Source of the DNA: an uncultured Clostridium sp.
Lineage (GTDB): Bacteria > Bacillota > Clostridia > Lachnospirales > Lachnospiraceae
Length of the DNA: 64,000 nucleotides
Assembly (NCBI GenBank): GCA_900549235.1
Contig: URNT01000005.1
Coordinates: forward strand, 1 to 64,000
Direction of reading: 5' to 3'
In this document: piece by piece, positions 7,011-15,481 of the stretch
How the letters are laid out: every line of letters starts with the position of its first letter
How positions within the stretch are numbered: the stretch's first letter is position 1
Notes under the pieces: model-generated
The model's database searches: none
The model's input: only the letters and a program-made list of their open reading frames with translations
What the model was told of the DNA's origin: nothing
Translations under genes and position numbers: made by a program

Positions 7011-8833
7011 CTATAGGCCTCCTCTACAAACCGTGATACGACCTGTTTTTTATGATAGCGCTCTTTTACATAATAGATATGAAGCCGCTCCTTGGCCCTG
7101 GTCATAGCCACATAGAACATCCGGCGTTCCTCCTCCAGATCTGCCTCCAGAAGAGCCTTGTGATGGGGCGTAACCCCTTCGTTGGCATCCAGGATATAGA
7201 CTACCTTAAATTCCAGCCCCTTGGAGCTGTGCATGGTCATCAGGCTGACGCCTCTGCCTTTTTCCTCCCTGTTTTTTACCTGGGAAAGAAGCTCCTCTTT
7301 GTATTCTTCCATATGGAAAAACCAGGCATCGCAGGTCTTAAAGCCGGCGGCGCTCTCCATCAGGGCATCCAGCACCTCAAAAAGCTCCTCCGGCTTCAGC
7401 CGCCGCTCCTGGGCGTATTCCCTGATATAATCGTCATAGGACACAACCTTGCGGATGTAATTTACTGCTGCCGCCGGGGCCATATCCCGCAGCATGGAGA
7501 GATCGTATTCCAGCTGCTCGATGCGGTCCAGCATCCAGCTTTTGTCCTGGTAAAAGGATTTTACCGCCTCCCAGTTTACATGAGGGCCTTCTAAGGCCTC
7601 TCTGCTGATGTAGCGGCGGGGACGGTTTATGATCTGAAGAATGTTTCCCCGGCTTAAATCACCCCTTGCAGCCTGGATATAGCAGAGCACCTGCTTTACC
7701 ATCCAGTGATCGTAAAGGTTGGGCACTGCATCCCGCATCTGGAAGGGGATATTGTACTCCATCAGCTTCTGCACCAGAAGCCTGGGACCTGTGTTAGTCC
7801 GGTAGAGGACGGCCATTTCCTCGTAGGGGATGCCCATATAGGTGTAATCCTTAAGTTCCTGGGCAATGGCCATGTTTTCCTCTGCCGGAGTGGGCCATTC
7901 CCTGATCAGAATGGGGCGCCCCTCACCCTTTGCCGCCAGTATTTCCTTGGGGAACCGCGTTTTATTATAACGGATCAGCCGCCCCGCCCCGTCTACAATC
8001 TGGCGGCTGGAACGGTAATTGGTACTTAAAAGGATCCGCCTGGCCTGGGGGTAATCCTTCTCAAAGCCCAGCATCAGCTCCGGCTTCGCCCCCCGAAACC
8101 GATAGATGGACTGATCGTCGTCTCCTACGATAAACAGATTATTTTCCGGAAGGGCCAGCATCCTTATGATCTCATACTGGATCCGGTTGATGTCCTGGAA
8201 CTCGTCGATCAGTATGTAGCGGTATTTATTCTGCCATGCCTTTAAAATGTCCTCCCGTTCCTTAAAAAGCTGATAGCACATTACAAGCATATCGTCAAAA
8301 TCCAGAAGATTCTGCTTTCTGAGACCTGCCTCATAGCCCTTATAAAGCTGTCTGAAAATATCCTGGGAGCAGCTTTTGGCATAATAATGACTGGGGTCGA
8401 TCATTTCCCCCTTTATCATACTGATCTCGCTTAATACAGAGGAGATAAATTCTCCCTCATCCTCAATTTCCAGGTCGCACTGGTTGAGCTGCTCCCGGAT
8501 CAGGCAGATCCGCTGTTCCTCTTTCACGATATTGGCCGCCTGATAGCGGTAGGCAAATTTCAGGATGGTAAAAAAGACAGAATGGAAGGTTCCAAAGGAA
8601 ACTCTGCCGCATCCTGCCTCTGTCATCTGTTCATACCGCTCCTTCATCTCCCTGGCGGCGGCTCTGGTAAAGGTGATCACCAGAATGCTGCCGGGATCCG
8701 CATGGTACTGTTCGGTAAGACAGCAGATCCGGTTGGTAATCACTGTGGTTTTACCAGAACCGGGGCCGGCCAGTACCAGTGCCGGCCCCTTATGATGGCG
8801 GATCGCCTGTTTCTGCGGTTCATTAAATGCCAT
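7007..8833 (-). CDS. UvrD/PcrA/Rep-type SF1A DNA helicase
   Basis: ATP-dependent 3'-5' DNA helicase of 608 aa. Motifs in order: Q-motif NEPQKQAI, Walker A AGPGSGKTT (residues 22-30), Ia VITFTRAAAREMK, II LIDEFQD, III VGDDDQSIYRFRGA, IV STNYRS, V MTMHSSKGLEFKVVYI, VI RRMFYVAMTRAKERL. It is shorter than full-length PcrA (about 720-750 aa) and lacks the usual C-terminal tail after motif VI, ending RFVEEAYR. It begins 3 bp after the gltX stop and overlaps cobO by 4 bp. A role in replication or repair is expected from the family; its exact orthology is not clear. Confidence 0.92.
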   Translation of the reverse strand: MAFNEPQKQAIRHHKGPALVLAGPGSGKTTVITNRICCLTEQYHADPGSILVITFTRAAAREMKERYEQMTEAGCGRVSFGTFHSVFFTILKFAYRYQAANIVKEEQRICLIREQLNQCDLEIEDEGEFISSVLSEISMIKGEMIDPSHYYAKSCSQDIFRQLYKGYEAGLRKQNLLDFDDMLVMCYQLFKEREDILKAWQNKYRYILIDEFQDINRIQYEIIRMLALPENNLFIVGDDDQSIYRFRGAKPELMLGFEKDYPQARRILLSTNYRSSRQIVDGAGRLIRYNKTRFPKEILAAKGEGRPILIREWPTPAEENMAIAQELKDYTYMGIPYEEMAVLYRTNTGPRLLVQKLMEYNIPFQMRDAVPNLYDHWMVKQVLCYIQAARGDLSRGNILQIINRPRRYISREALEGPHVNWEAVKSFYQDKSWMLDRIEQLEYDLSMLRDMAPAAAVNYIRKVVSYDDYIREYAQERRLKPEELFEVLDALMESAAGFKTCDAWFFHMEEYKEELLSQVKNREEKGRGVSLMTMHSSKGLEFKVVYILDANEGVTPHHKALLEADLEEERRMFYVAMTRAKERLHIYYVKERYHKKQVVSRFVEEAYR

Positions 8834-8836
8834 TCT

Positions 8837-10288
8837 TTATCCCTTTAATAATTCAATGCCTTTGCGGATTCTTGACAGAGATTCCTCTTTTCCAAGAACC
8901 TCCATAATCTCTGTCGCGCCTGCAGGCGTCATCTGCTTGCCGGATACGGCGGTACGGATCGGCCACATAACAAAGCCGGTCTTTACTCCGGTTTCTGATA
9001 CATAGCCGGCCAGCATTTCGTAGAGAGCGTCATTGCCAAAGTCCTCCTGGGCCTCTAACAGCGGGAGAATGTCCTCTAATACCTTTAAGGAGGTCTCTGC
9101 GTTTGTCTTCATCTTCTTGTGGGTGTACATGGCTGTATCGTACTCAGGAAGCTCCTCAAAGAAATCAATGTGTCCCGCAATGTCTGGGAATACCTCGATC
9201 CTTGTCTTTACCATGGCCGCGATCTTTTTAAGATCCAGATCCTTTTTGATCACATCTTTGATAAATGGCTCTGCCATCTCATAGAAACGGTCAAAGTCCA
9301 TGGCCTTCATATATTCGCTGTTCATCCAGCGCAGCTTTGTCATATCAAATACAGCCGGGGATTTGCTCATACGGCGGTAGTCGAAATCCCGTACCATTTC
9401 CTCCAGGCTGAAGATCTCCTGGTTGCCCTCCGGAGACCAGCCAAGAAGGGCTACATAGTTTACAATGGCCTCTGAGATAAAGCCCTGCTCCAGCAGATCC
9501 TCAAAGGAAGAATGGCCGCTGCGCTTGCTCAGCTTGTGATGGGCCTCGTCTGTGATCAGAGGGCAGTGCACATATACTGGCACCTCCCAGCCGAAGGCGG
9601 CATAGAGACGGTTGTACTTAGGTGATGAGGACAGGTATTCATTTCCCCGGACTACATGGGTAATGCCCATCAGGTGGTCGTCTACTACGTTGGCGAAGTT
9701 GTAGGTTGGATAGCCGTCGGACTTAATAAGTACCATGTCATCCAGCTCGGAATTATCTACGGTAATGTCGCCGTAAATCTCGTCATTGAAGGTGGTGGTG
9801 CCTGTGGTGGGGTTATTCTGGCGGATTACATAGGGCATACCGGCTGCCAGATTGGCCTCGATCTCCTCCTTTGACAGGTGGAGGCAGTGCTTGTCATAAG
9901 CCATGATCTCCTCGCCGTTAACCGTCTTTTTAAGGCCTGCCAGACGCTCCGGTGTACAGAAGCAGTAATAGGCCTCGCCTTTTTCCACCAGCTTTTTGGC
10001 ATACTCTAAATAAATGCCGGAAGCCTGGCGCTCGCTCTGGACGTAGGGGCCGCAGCCGCCGTCCTTATCCGGACCTTCATCATGGATCAGGCCGGTCTCT
10101 TTCAGAGTCCGGTAGATGATCTCCACCGCCCCTTCCACATAGCGCTCCTGGTCTGTATCTTCAATTCTTAAAAGGAAGTCTCCTCCCTCGTGCTTTGCAA
10201 TGAGGTATGCGTACAATGCAGTTCTTAAATTTCCTACGTGCATCCTGCCTGTGGGGCTGGGAGCATATCTTGTCCTTACTTTGCTCAT
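8837..10288 (-). CDS. gltX: Glutamate--tRNA ligase
   Basis: Class I aminoacyl-tRNA synthetase of 483 aa that charges tRNA-Glu (and possibly tRNA-Gln). The HIGH-type signature is PSPTGRMHVGN (residues 10-20); the KMSKS equivalent is HKLSKRSG near residue 250. The catalytic half has IEDTDQERY and the C-terminal helical anticodon-binding domain is complete. The start at 10288 (MSKVR) is preferred because an AGGAG lies 11 nt upstream and homologues begin near this point; an in-frame ATG 21 bp earlier lacks a site. It is the first gene of the gltX-helicase-cobO operon. Confidence 0.96.
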   Translation of the reverse strand: MSKVRTRYAPSPTGRMHVGNLRTALYAYLIAKHEGGDFLLRIEDTDQERYVEGAVEIIYRTLKETGLIHDEGPDKDGGCGPYVQSERQASGIYLEYAKKLVEKGEAYYCFCTPERLAGLKKTVNGEEIMAYDKHCLHLSKEEIEANLAAGMPYVIRQNNPTTGTTTFNDEIYGDITVDNSELDDMVLIKSDGYPTYNFANVVDDHLMGITHVVRGNEYLSSSPKYNRLYAAFGWEVPVYVHCPLITDEAHHKLSKRSGHSSFEDLLEQGFISEAIVNYVALLGWSPEGNQEIFSLEEMVRDFDYRRMSKSPAVFDMTKLRWMNSEYMKAMDFDRFYEMAEPFIKDVIKKDLDLKKIAAMVKTRIEVFPDIAGHIDFFEELPEYDTAMYTHKKMKTNAETSLKVLEDILPLLEAQEDFGNDALYEMLAGYVSETGVKTGFVMWPIRTAVSGKQMTPAGATEIMEVLGKEESLSRIRKGIELLKG

Positions 10289-10323
10289 AGCGTTTGGTTC
10301 TCCTATCATTTTTATCTCATGCC

Positions 10324-10352
10324 ATTATATAACGAAGGCGGGAAAAAGACAA
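10324..10352 (-). promoter_or_regulatory. Promoter of the gltX operon
   Basis: Minus strand: -35 TTGTCT (10352-10347), 17 bp, perfect -10 TATAAT (10329-10324). The leader is too short for a T-box, so no tRNA-sensing control is expected here. Confidence 0.75.
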
Positions 10353-10378
10353 TGCCGGTTTGATGAATTCTAAACCAT

Positions 10379-10813
10379 TCACCGCTTTTTATATACAATA
10401 ATCTCCGGCTGGCTGCCATTGCATCCGTACTCACATACCAGCAGATATGCAGTATCTGCCGCAAGTCCATAGCATCTGTCACTGCCGGGTATTTCTATCT
10501 GATTTCCCAGATATATATTCTGATCTTGAAGCAGTCTGATGGTCTGCCCGTTTGGCAGGGTGTATTCCAGGTTCACAAAGAAGCCGTTTAACAGATTCAG
10601 CTCCTGAACCTGAAGTCCCGGGATTCCGAGAGCGTTGAATTCCGAAATCAATGCGCTTTTTAATTTCGCAAATTCCTCCATGCCGCCTTTTTTAATGCAC
10701 TGGGCGGCGATACAGGTTCCTCCAAAGGGATGTCCCTCTGTACTGCGGCAGCCGCCGCAGGCTTCTTTTCTGCCGCATTCGCTGCAGCAGTCTAAACCGC
10801 AGATGGATAACAT
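10379..10813 (-). CDS. DUF3795 family cysteine-rich protein
   Basis: Cytoplasmic protein of 144 aa. The N-terminal cysteine cluster (CGLDCCSECGRKEACGGC, then a later GGTC and AAQC) is the pattern of DUF3795 proteins, which probably bind metal through these cysteines; function is unknown. The rest is a predicted alpha/beta region without recognised motifs. The start at 10813 is set by AGGAGG 7 nt upstream; the ORF could open at 10843 but that start lies inside the pnp terminator hairpin. It probably depends on read-through of that terminator or on an unseen promoter. It ends before the gltX promoter with no clear terminator. Confidence 0.8.
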   Translation of the reverse strand: MLSICGLDCCSECGRKEACGGCRSTEGHPFGGTCIAAQCIKKGGMEEFAKLKSALISEFNALGIPGLQVQELNLLNGFFVNLEYTLPNGQTIRLLQDQNIYLGNQIEIPGSDRCYGLAADTAYLLVCEYGCNGSQPEIIVYKKR

Positions 10814-10836
10814 ACATTTACCTCCTATGTTAAAAA

Positions 10837-10865
10837 ACGGCACAGCCGGGCATTGGCTGTGCCGT
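10837..10865 (-). terminator. Intrinsic terminator after pnp
   Basis: ACGGCACAGCC (10837-10847) and GGCTGTGCCGT (10855-10865) make a perfect 11-bp stem with a 7-nt loop; on minus it is followed by six T residues. It lies between pnp and the DUF3795 ribosome binding site. Confidence 0.9.
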
Positions 10866-10889
10866 ATGCAAAATATTCAGGCCCGGATC

Positions 10890-13007
10890 TTATTCTGCCT
10901 TCGGCTCCTCAGCCTTTGGCGCCAGATCGCTTGGTCTCATGGTCAGGTTGATCCTGCCCATCTTGTCTACCTCGGCTACCTTAACCGTTACCTCGTCGCC
11001 GATGTTTACCACGTCCTCAACCTTGCCTACACGCTTGTCTGCCAGCTTGGAGATATGGATCATACCGTCCTTGTTTGGTGCCAGCTCAACGAAGGCTCCA
11101 AAGTTCATAATGCGGACTACCTTGCCGGTAAATACCATGCCGGCCTCGATGTCGGTTACAATGCCGTTTATAATGGCAATGGCCCGGTCGATCATAGCCT
11201 GGTCGGTGCCGCATACGCTGACAGCGCCTTCATCGGAAATATCGATCTTAACGCCGGTCTCATCGATGATCTTGTTGATCACCTTGCCCTGCTTTCCTAC
11301 TACATCACCGATCTTCTGAGGATCGATCATGATCTGCTTGATCTTAGGAGCATATGGGCTTAATTCCTTCCTTGGTTCAGAGATCACAGGTCTCATCACC
11401 TCGTCCAGGATATACATTCTTGCTTCTCTTGTTCTTGCGATGGCCTCCTCAATGATAGGGCGGGTCAGACCGTGGATCTTAATATCCATCTGGATGGCTG
11501 TAATACCATTTTTCGTACCGCCTACCTTAAAGTCCATATCGCCGAAGAAATCTTCCAGGCCCTGGATGTCTGTAAGGACGATGTAATCGTCATCGCTGTC
11601 CCCTGTTACCAGACCGCAGGAGATACCTGCTACCATCTCCTTGATAGGAACGCCTGCTGCCATCAGTGACAGAGTAGAGGCGCAGATACTTGCCTGAGAG
11701 GTGGAACCATTGGATTCCATGGTCTCAGATACGGTACGGATGGCATATGGGAACTCCTCCTCACTTGGAAGCACAGGAACAAGAGCTTTCTCTGCCAGCG
11801 CTCCATGGCCGATCTCGCGGCGTCCCGGCCCTCTGCTTGGCTTTGTCTCGCCAACGGAGAAGGATGGGAAGTTGTAATGATGCATATAGCGCTTTGTAGT
11901 CTCATTTACATCCATGCCGTCCAGACGCTGTGCTTCAGAAAGAGGCGCCAGGGTGCAGGCATTCAGAATCTGGGTCTGTCCGCGGGTGAACATACCGGAG
12001 CCATGTACTCTTGGCAGAAGATCGATCTCTGCAGCCAGAGGACGGATCTCTGTAATGGCGCGGCCGTCAGGACGCTTGTGATCCTTTAAGATCATCTTGC
12101 GGACTGTCTTTTTCTCATACTGGTAAACAGCGTCTCCCAGAAGAGCCAGCCATTCTTCATTTTCTGCAAATGCATCTTCCAGACGCGCTGTGATCTCTGC
12201 GATGTTCTTTTCACGGGTCTGCTTGTCATCTGTAAATACAGCTGCTTCCATCTCTTCTGCCGGAACCAGCTCTTTAATGGCTGCAAACAGTTCTTCCGGA
12301 ACGGCGCAGCTTTCGTAGGTGTGCTTCTCCTTGCCGCACTCGGCAACAATGGTATCGATGAACTTGATGATCTCCTGGTTTACCTCATGAGCCTTGAAAA
12401 TAGCCTCGATCATCTTATCCTCAGGAACCTCATTGGCTCCTGCTTCGATCATAATTACCTTTTCTCTGGTAGAGGCAACGGTCAGAGCCATATCGGAAAC
12501 CGGCTTCTGATCTGCTGTGGGGTTGATCACAAACTCACCGTCAATGAGACCTACCTGAGTGGTGGCACAGGGGCCGTCAAAGGGAATATCGGAAATGCTG
12601 GCTGCGATAGCGGAGCCCAGCATAGCAGTCAGTTCAGGGCTGCACTGAGGGTCAACGGACATAACTACGTTGTCCAGGGTTACGTCGTTGCGGTAATCCT
12701 TGGGGAATAAGGGGCGCATAGGGCGGTCAATGACACGGGAGGTAAGAATAGCGTTCTCGGATGCCTTTCCCTCTCTCTTGTTAAATCCCCCTGGGATTTT
12801 TCCTACTGCGTATAATTTCTCCTCATACTCTACGCTGAGAGGGAAGAAATCAATGCCTTCTCTCGGCTTTGAGGATGCCGTTGCAGTTGAAAGTACAACG
12901 GTATCGCCGTAGTGCATAAATGCGGCGCCATTTGCCTGGGCTGCCACTCTGCCTACCTCTACTGTAAGCCTGCGGCCTGCCAGGTCCATACTGAAACTCT
13001 TGAACAT
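10890..13007 (-). CDS. pnp: Polyribonucleotide nucleotidyltransferase (PNPase)
   Basis: Phosphorolytic 3'-5' exoribonuclease of 705 aa, normal length for PNPase and part of the RNA-degradation machinery. Two RNase PH domains (about 1-230 and 310-545) are visible, with FFPLSVEYEEKLYAVGKIPGG in the first and the active-site segment around SNGSTSQASICASTLSLM and GLVTGDSDDDYIVLTDIQG in the second. A KH domain follows (about 550-612, IGDVVGKQGKVINKIIDETG), then an S1 domain (about 620-690, GKVVRIMNFGAFVELAPNKDG). It lies downstream of rpsO, the conserved rpsO-pnp order. Its leader holds a long hairpin (13046-13130) that may serve autoregulation, as known for pnp in enterobacteria. Confidence 0.98.
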   Translation of the reverse strand: MFKSFSMDLAGRRLTVEVGRVAAQANGAAFMHYGDTVVLSTATASSKPREGIDFFPLSVEYEEKLYAVGKIPGGFNKREGKASENAILTSRVIDRPMRPLFPKDYRNDVTLDNVVMSVDPQCSPELTAMLGSAIAASISDIPFDGPCATTQVGLIDGEFVINPTADQKPVSDMALTVASTREKVIMIEAGANEVPEDKMIEAIFKAHEVNQEIIKFIDTIVAECGKEKHTYESCAVPEELFAAIKELVPAEEMEAAVFTDDKQTREKNIAEITARLEDAFAENEEWLALLGDAVYQYEKKTVRKMILKDHKRPDGRAITEIRPLAAEIDLLPRVHGSGMFTRGQTQILNACTLAPLSEAQRLDGMDVNETTKRYMHHYNFPSFSVGETKPSRGPGRREIGHGALAEKALVPVLPSEEEFPYAIRTVSETMESNGSTSQASICASTLSLMAAGVPIKEMVAGISCGLVTGDSDDDYIVLTDIQGLEDFFGDMDFKVGGTKNGITAIQMDIKIHGLTRPIIEEAIARTREARMYILDEVMRPVISEPRKELSPYAPKIKQIMIDPQKIGDVVGKQGKVINKIIDETGVKIDISDEGAVSVCGTDQAMIDRAIAIINGIVTDIEAGMVFTGKVVRIMNFGAFVELAPNKDGMIHISKLADKRVGKVEDVVNIGDEVTVKVAEVDKMGRINLTMRPSDLAPKAEEPKAE

Positions 13008-13045
13008 ATGGGTATCTCCTTTTCTTTCCTGCTTTTTAGTTCCAT

Positions 13046-13130
13046 CTGACAGAAGACACCGAAACTACTGATCTGGACCGGAAGCCGGTTCCGGCCTACA
13101 TCAGCGGTCTCGGAGGGATTCTTCTGTCAG
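13046..13130 (-). ncRNA. Long structured pnp leader hairpin (candidate cis-regulatory RNA)
   Basis: The 85-nt segment folds end to end. The outer stem is CTGACAGAAGA (13046-13056) with TCTTCTGTCAG (13120-13130). Inner stems are CCGA (13059-13062) with TCGG (13110-13113), CTGAT (13068-13072) with ATCAG (13100-13104), and GG-A-CCGGAA (13075-13083) with TTCCGGCC (13089-13096) around a 5-nt loop. It sits between the rpsO hairpin and the pnp start and has no U-run, so it is not a terminator. It resembles in position the RNase III-cleaved pnp leader stem of E. coli; shared function is inference. Confidence 0.6.
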
Positions 13131-13147
13131 TTCTTTCATGCAAATAT

Positions 13148-13171
13148 AGGGTGGAGCATCAGCTCCACCCT
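13148..13171 (-). terminator. Hairpin after rpsO, weak terminator
   Basis: AGGGTGGAGC (13148-13157) and GCTCCACCCT (13162-13171) form a perfect 10-bp stem with a 4-nt loop. On minus it is followed only by TATATTTGC, a poor U-tract, so partial read-through into pnp is likely. Confidence 0.65.
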
Positions 13172-13182
13172 AATCTTCAGAA

Positions 13183-13449
13183 TTACTTTCTGATGCCAAG
13201 CTTCTCGATCAGTGCACGGTATCCTTCCAGATCTGTCTTCTTTAAGTAATCAAGAAGACCTCTTCTCTGTCCAACCATCATCAGAAGACCTCTTCTGGAG
13301 TGATGATCCTTTGGATTCGCCTGAAGGTGAGCGGTCAGCTCAGCAATCCTTGCTGTAAGGATAGCGATCTGAACCTCTGGTGAACCTGTATCACCAGCCT
13401 TACGGCCGTACTGTGCGATAATCTCTGCTTTCTTTTCCTTTGAAATCAT
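13183..13449 (-). CDS. rpsO: 30S ribosomal protein S15
   Basis: Ribosomal protein of 88 aa, the standard S15 length, which binds 16S rRNA in the platform of the small subunit. The motifs GDTGSPEVQIAILTARI, LQANPKDHHSRRGLL and the ending LIEKLGIRK are characteristic. A strong AAGGAGG precedes the start. It has its own promoter (13545-13573) and a structured leader, and is followed by pnp after a hairpin, the conserved rpsO-pnp arrangement. Autoregulation by S15 binding to its leader occurs in several bacteria and is possible here. Confidence 0.98.
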   Translation of the reverse strand: MISKEKKAEIIAQYGRKAGDTGSPEVQIAILTARIAELTAHLQANPKDHHSRRGLLMMVGQRRGLLDYLKKTDLEGYRALIEKLGIRK

Positions 13450-13493
13450 GGGTATTCCTCCTTAAAATATTAATCTTACCGTAAACCAGGCTG

Positions 13494-13518
13494 CCGGCTG
13501 GAGTCACCAGGTAACCGG
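13494..13518 (-). promoter_or_regulatory. Hairpin in the rpsO leader
   Basis: CCGGCTGG (13494-13501) pairs with CCAG (13507-13510) and, across a 4-nt bulge, CCGG (13515-13518). It lies in the roughly 90-nt rpsO leader. Leaders of rpsO in many bacteria carry S15-binding folds; that this is one is inference. Confidence 0.4.
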
Positions 13519-13544
13519 GCATCGGCGTCTTTTCATACCGATTC

Positions 13545-13573
13545 AGTATAGCATACTGGCTCCAGATTGTAAA
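13545..13573 (-). promoter_or_regulatory. rpsO promoter
   Basis: Minus strand: -35 TTTACA (13573-13568), 17 bp, -10 TATACT (13550-13545). It sits just downstream of the ribF stop (13582), so rpsO-pnp can be transcribed apart from the nusA operon. Confidence 0.75.
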
Positions 13574-13581
13574 CTGTTTTT

Positions 13582-14529
13582 TTATCCAATCTGTATCTCC
13601 GGATGAGCGGCAAAATAATCCTCCGCGAATTTCTGATCCAGAGCAATCTGTTCTTTTAATTCCTCAAGGGAGGCGAACCGTTCCTCCCCACGATCAAACT
13701 CCAGAAGCTGCACCTCGATGCGCTTTCCGTAGATGCGCTCTGCCAGGTCAAACAGATAGGTTTCCACTCCCACCGGGTTCTCGCCATCTACTGTAGGCTT
13801 TTTCCCGATATTGGTAACCCCCCGGTAGTACCTGCCCTCCAGAAGGACCCTGGAAACATAGACTCCAAACCTTGGCAGATGCTTGTCCGGGGTGGGAAGG
13901 ATATTAGCAGTGGGAAAGCCCAGCACCGGGCCTCCCAGATGGTTGCCGTGGACCACCACGCCATGGATAGCATAGGGCTCTCCTAAAAGAAGGTTGGCCT
14001 TTGCCACATTTCCCCTGGACAGTTCCTCCCTTATATAGGTGCTGCTAATGTCCCGCCTGTGATCCTTTTCCTTCTCGATCACATACAGCTCATAGCCCAG
14101 CTCCTTCTTCATGGCCTCTAACAGAGCGGCATCTCCGGCTCCCCTGTAGCCAAAGCTGCAGTCCGGTCCTACGACGATGGCCTTTGCCTGCATCTGCCTT
14201 ACCAGGATCTCCCGGACGAAGGCTTCCGGCTCCATCCGGCGCACCTCCTCTGTAAAGGGGTATTCTACCAGATAGTCGATCCCGGCCTTTTCCATGTTCC
14301 AGCGCCGTTCCGCGCCGGTGGTGATCAGGGTCTGGGGTTCTCCCTCCAGTATGGTCAGAGGGGCCATGGAAAAGGTAAAGACAGCCGTTGCCAGGCCGGA
14401 CGTTTTCTGAAGCTCCTTCATCACCCCGATCAGCTTCTGGTGGCCTCTGTGTCTGCCGTCAAATTTACCCAGAGTAACGATGGAAGGTTCCTCGATCTGA
14501 AATTCTGTGGTGCCTGTAATATATCTCAT
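13582..14529 (-). CDS. ribF: Bifunctional riboflavin kinase/FAD synthetase
   Basis: Bifunctional enzyme of 315 aa that converts riboflavin to FMN and FMN to FAD. The N-terminal nucleotidyltransferase domain (about 1-185) has GKFDGRHRGHQKLI, a variant of the usual FDGVHxGH motif, and ISSTYIREELSRGN. The C-terminal riboflavin kinase domain (about 186-310) has GPVLGFPTANI and the YRGVTNIGKKPTV segment. It is the last gene of the rimP-nusA-infB-truB operon, 27 bp after truB, which is the common Firmicute position. No FMN riboswitch precedes it. Confidence 0.96.
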   Translation of the reverse strand: MRYITGTTEFQIEEPSIVTLGKFDGRHRGHQKLIGVMKELQKTSGLATAVFTFSMAPLTILEGEPQTLITTGAERRWNMEKAGIDYLVEYPFTEEVRRMEPEAFVREILVRQMQAKAIVVGPDCSFGYRGAGDAALLEAMKKELGYELYVIEKEKDHRRDISSTYIREELSRGNVAKANLLLGEPYAIHGVVVHGNHLGGPVLGFPTANILPTPDKHLPRFGVYVSRVLLEGRYYRGVTNIGKKPTVDGENPVGVETYLFDLAERIYGKRIEVQLLEFDRGEERFASLEELKEQIALDQKFAEDYFAAHPEIQIG

Positions 14530-14556
14530 ATCTGCTCCTCCATTCTGTATACTCTC

Positions 14557-15477
14557 CTACGCCTCCGGCATGAGAAACATTTTCCAGGGCTTCCACCAGT
14601 GCTTTTCTTCCTGATACTGATATACCCCGGTAAACTCCCCCTGGCTGTTGTACATACGGTACAGGCTGCCATCCACGCAGACAGACGGCGCCTCCTTAAG
14701 CTGCTGCCTGAAGCAGGGATTGCCATTTTTTAACGCCTTGTCGCCGGATGGCAGTACCGTAAGGGGCGGGTAGGCTGCCAGGGCTTCCTCTACGGTGCAG
14801 ACTGCCTCTGCCACCCTTCCCTCATCTCTAAGGGCCTCGATCTCCTCCAGGCGGAGGCTGTCCCCGATGTGAAAATGATCCACCCGGGTCCTTATCAGAT
14901 GCTCCATAGCCCCGCCGCAGCCAAGGAGACCGCCAATGTCATGGCAGAGTGTACGGATGTAAGTGCCTTTGGAGCAGGTAACGGTCATTTCCACCCGGGG
15001 AAGCTCTATTTTATCCACAGTGATTTCCAGGATCTGAACCGGCCTTGCCTTCCGCTCAATCTCTTTTCCTGCCCTGGCAAGCTCATAGAGTTTTTTTCCG
15101 TCTACCTTAAGGGCCGAATACATAGGCGGGATCTGGGCATAGTCTCCCTTAAAGCCAAGCACTGTCCGGCGTATCTCCTCCCCGGTAAGGGCCATAGCCC
15201 CTTCCCGGTTCTGGGACAGCACTGCTCCGGTGGTATCCTGGGTATCCGTAGTTACCCCTAAAAGCATAACCGCCTGGTAGGTCTTGGTCCGGTCCGCCAG
15301 CATATCACAAAGCCTGGTGCCTGAGCCCAGGCACACGGGAAGGACCCCCTCTGCTGCCGGATCAAGAGTCCCCGTATGCCCGATCTTCTTCTGTTTTAAA
15401 ATCCCTCTGAGCCGGGCCACCACATCATGGGAGGTATAGCCCGGCTCCTTGTATACATTTATGATTCCGTGATACAT
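14557..15477 (-). CDS. truB: tRNA pseudouridine(55) synthase
   Basis: Pseudouridine synthase of 306 aa that makes Psi55 in the T-loop of tRNAs. The N terminus GIINVYKEPGYTSHDVV and the catalytic-Asp motif KIGHTGTLDPAAEGVLPV are diagnostic, and GDYAQIPPMYSALKVDGKKLYE and SKGTYIRTLCHDIG confirm the family. The start at 15477 (MYHGI) is chosen because AAAGGAC lies upstream and homologues start there; the ORF is open to 15531. It begins 4 bp beyond the nrnA stop, so the genes are coupled. Confidence 0.96.
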   Translation of the reverse strand: MYHGIINVYKEPGYTSHDVVARLRGILKQKKIGHTGTLDPAAEGVLPVCLGSGTRLCDMLADRTKTYQAVMLLGVTTDTQDTTGAVLSQNREGAMALTGEEIRRTVLGFKGDYAQIPPMYSALKVDGKKLYELARAGKEIERKARPVQILEITVDKIELPRVEMTVTCSKGTYIRTLCHDIGGLLGCGGAMEHLIRTRVDHFHIGDSLRLEEIEALRDEGRVAEAVCTVEEALAAYPPLTVLPSGDKALKNGNPCFRQQLKEAPSVCVDGSLYRMYNSQGEFTGVYQYQEEKHWWKPWKMFLMPEA

Positions 15478-15481
15478 GGTC

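Noticed and set aside
8833..10378. T-box or other riboswitch before gltX, and an FMN riboswitch before ribF
   Set aside because: The gltX leader is under 50 nt and ribF follows truB by 27 bp; neither has space or motifs for a riboswitch.
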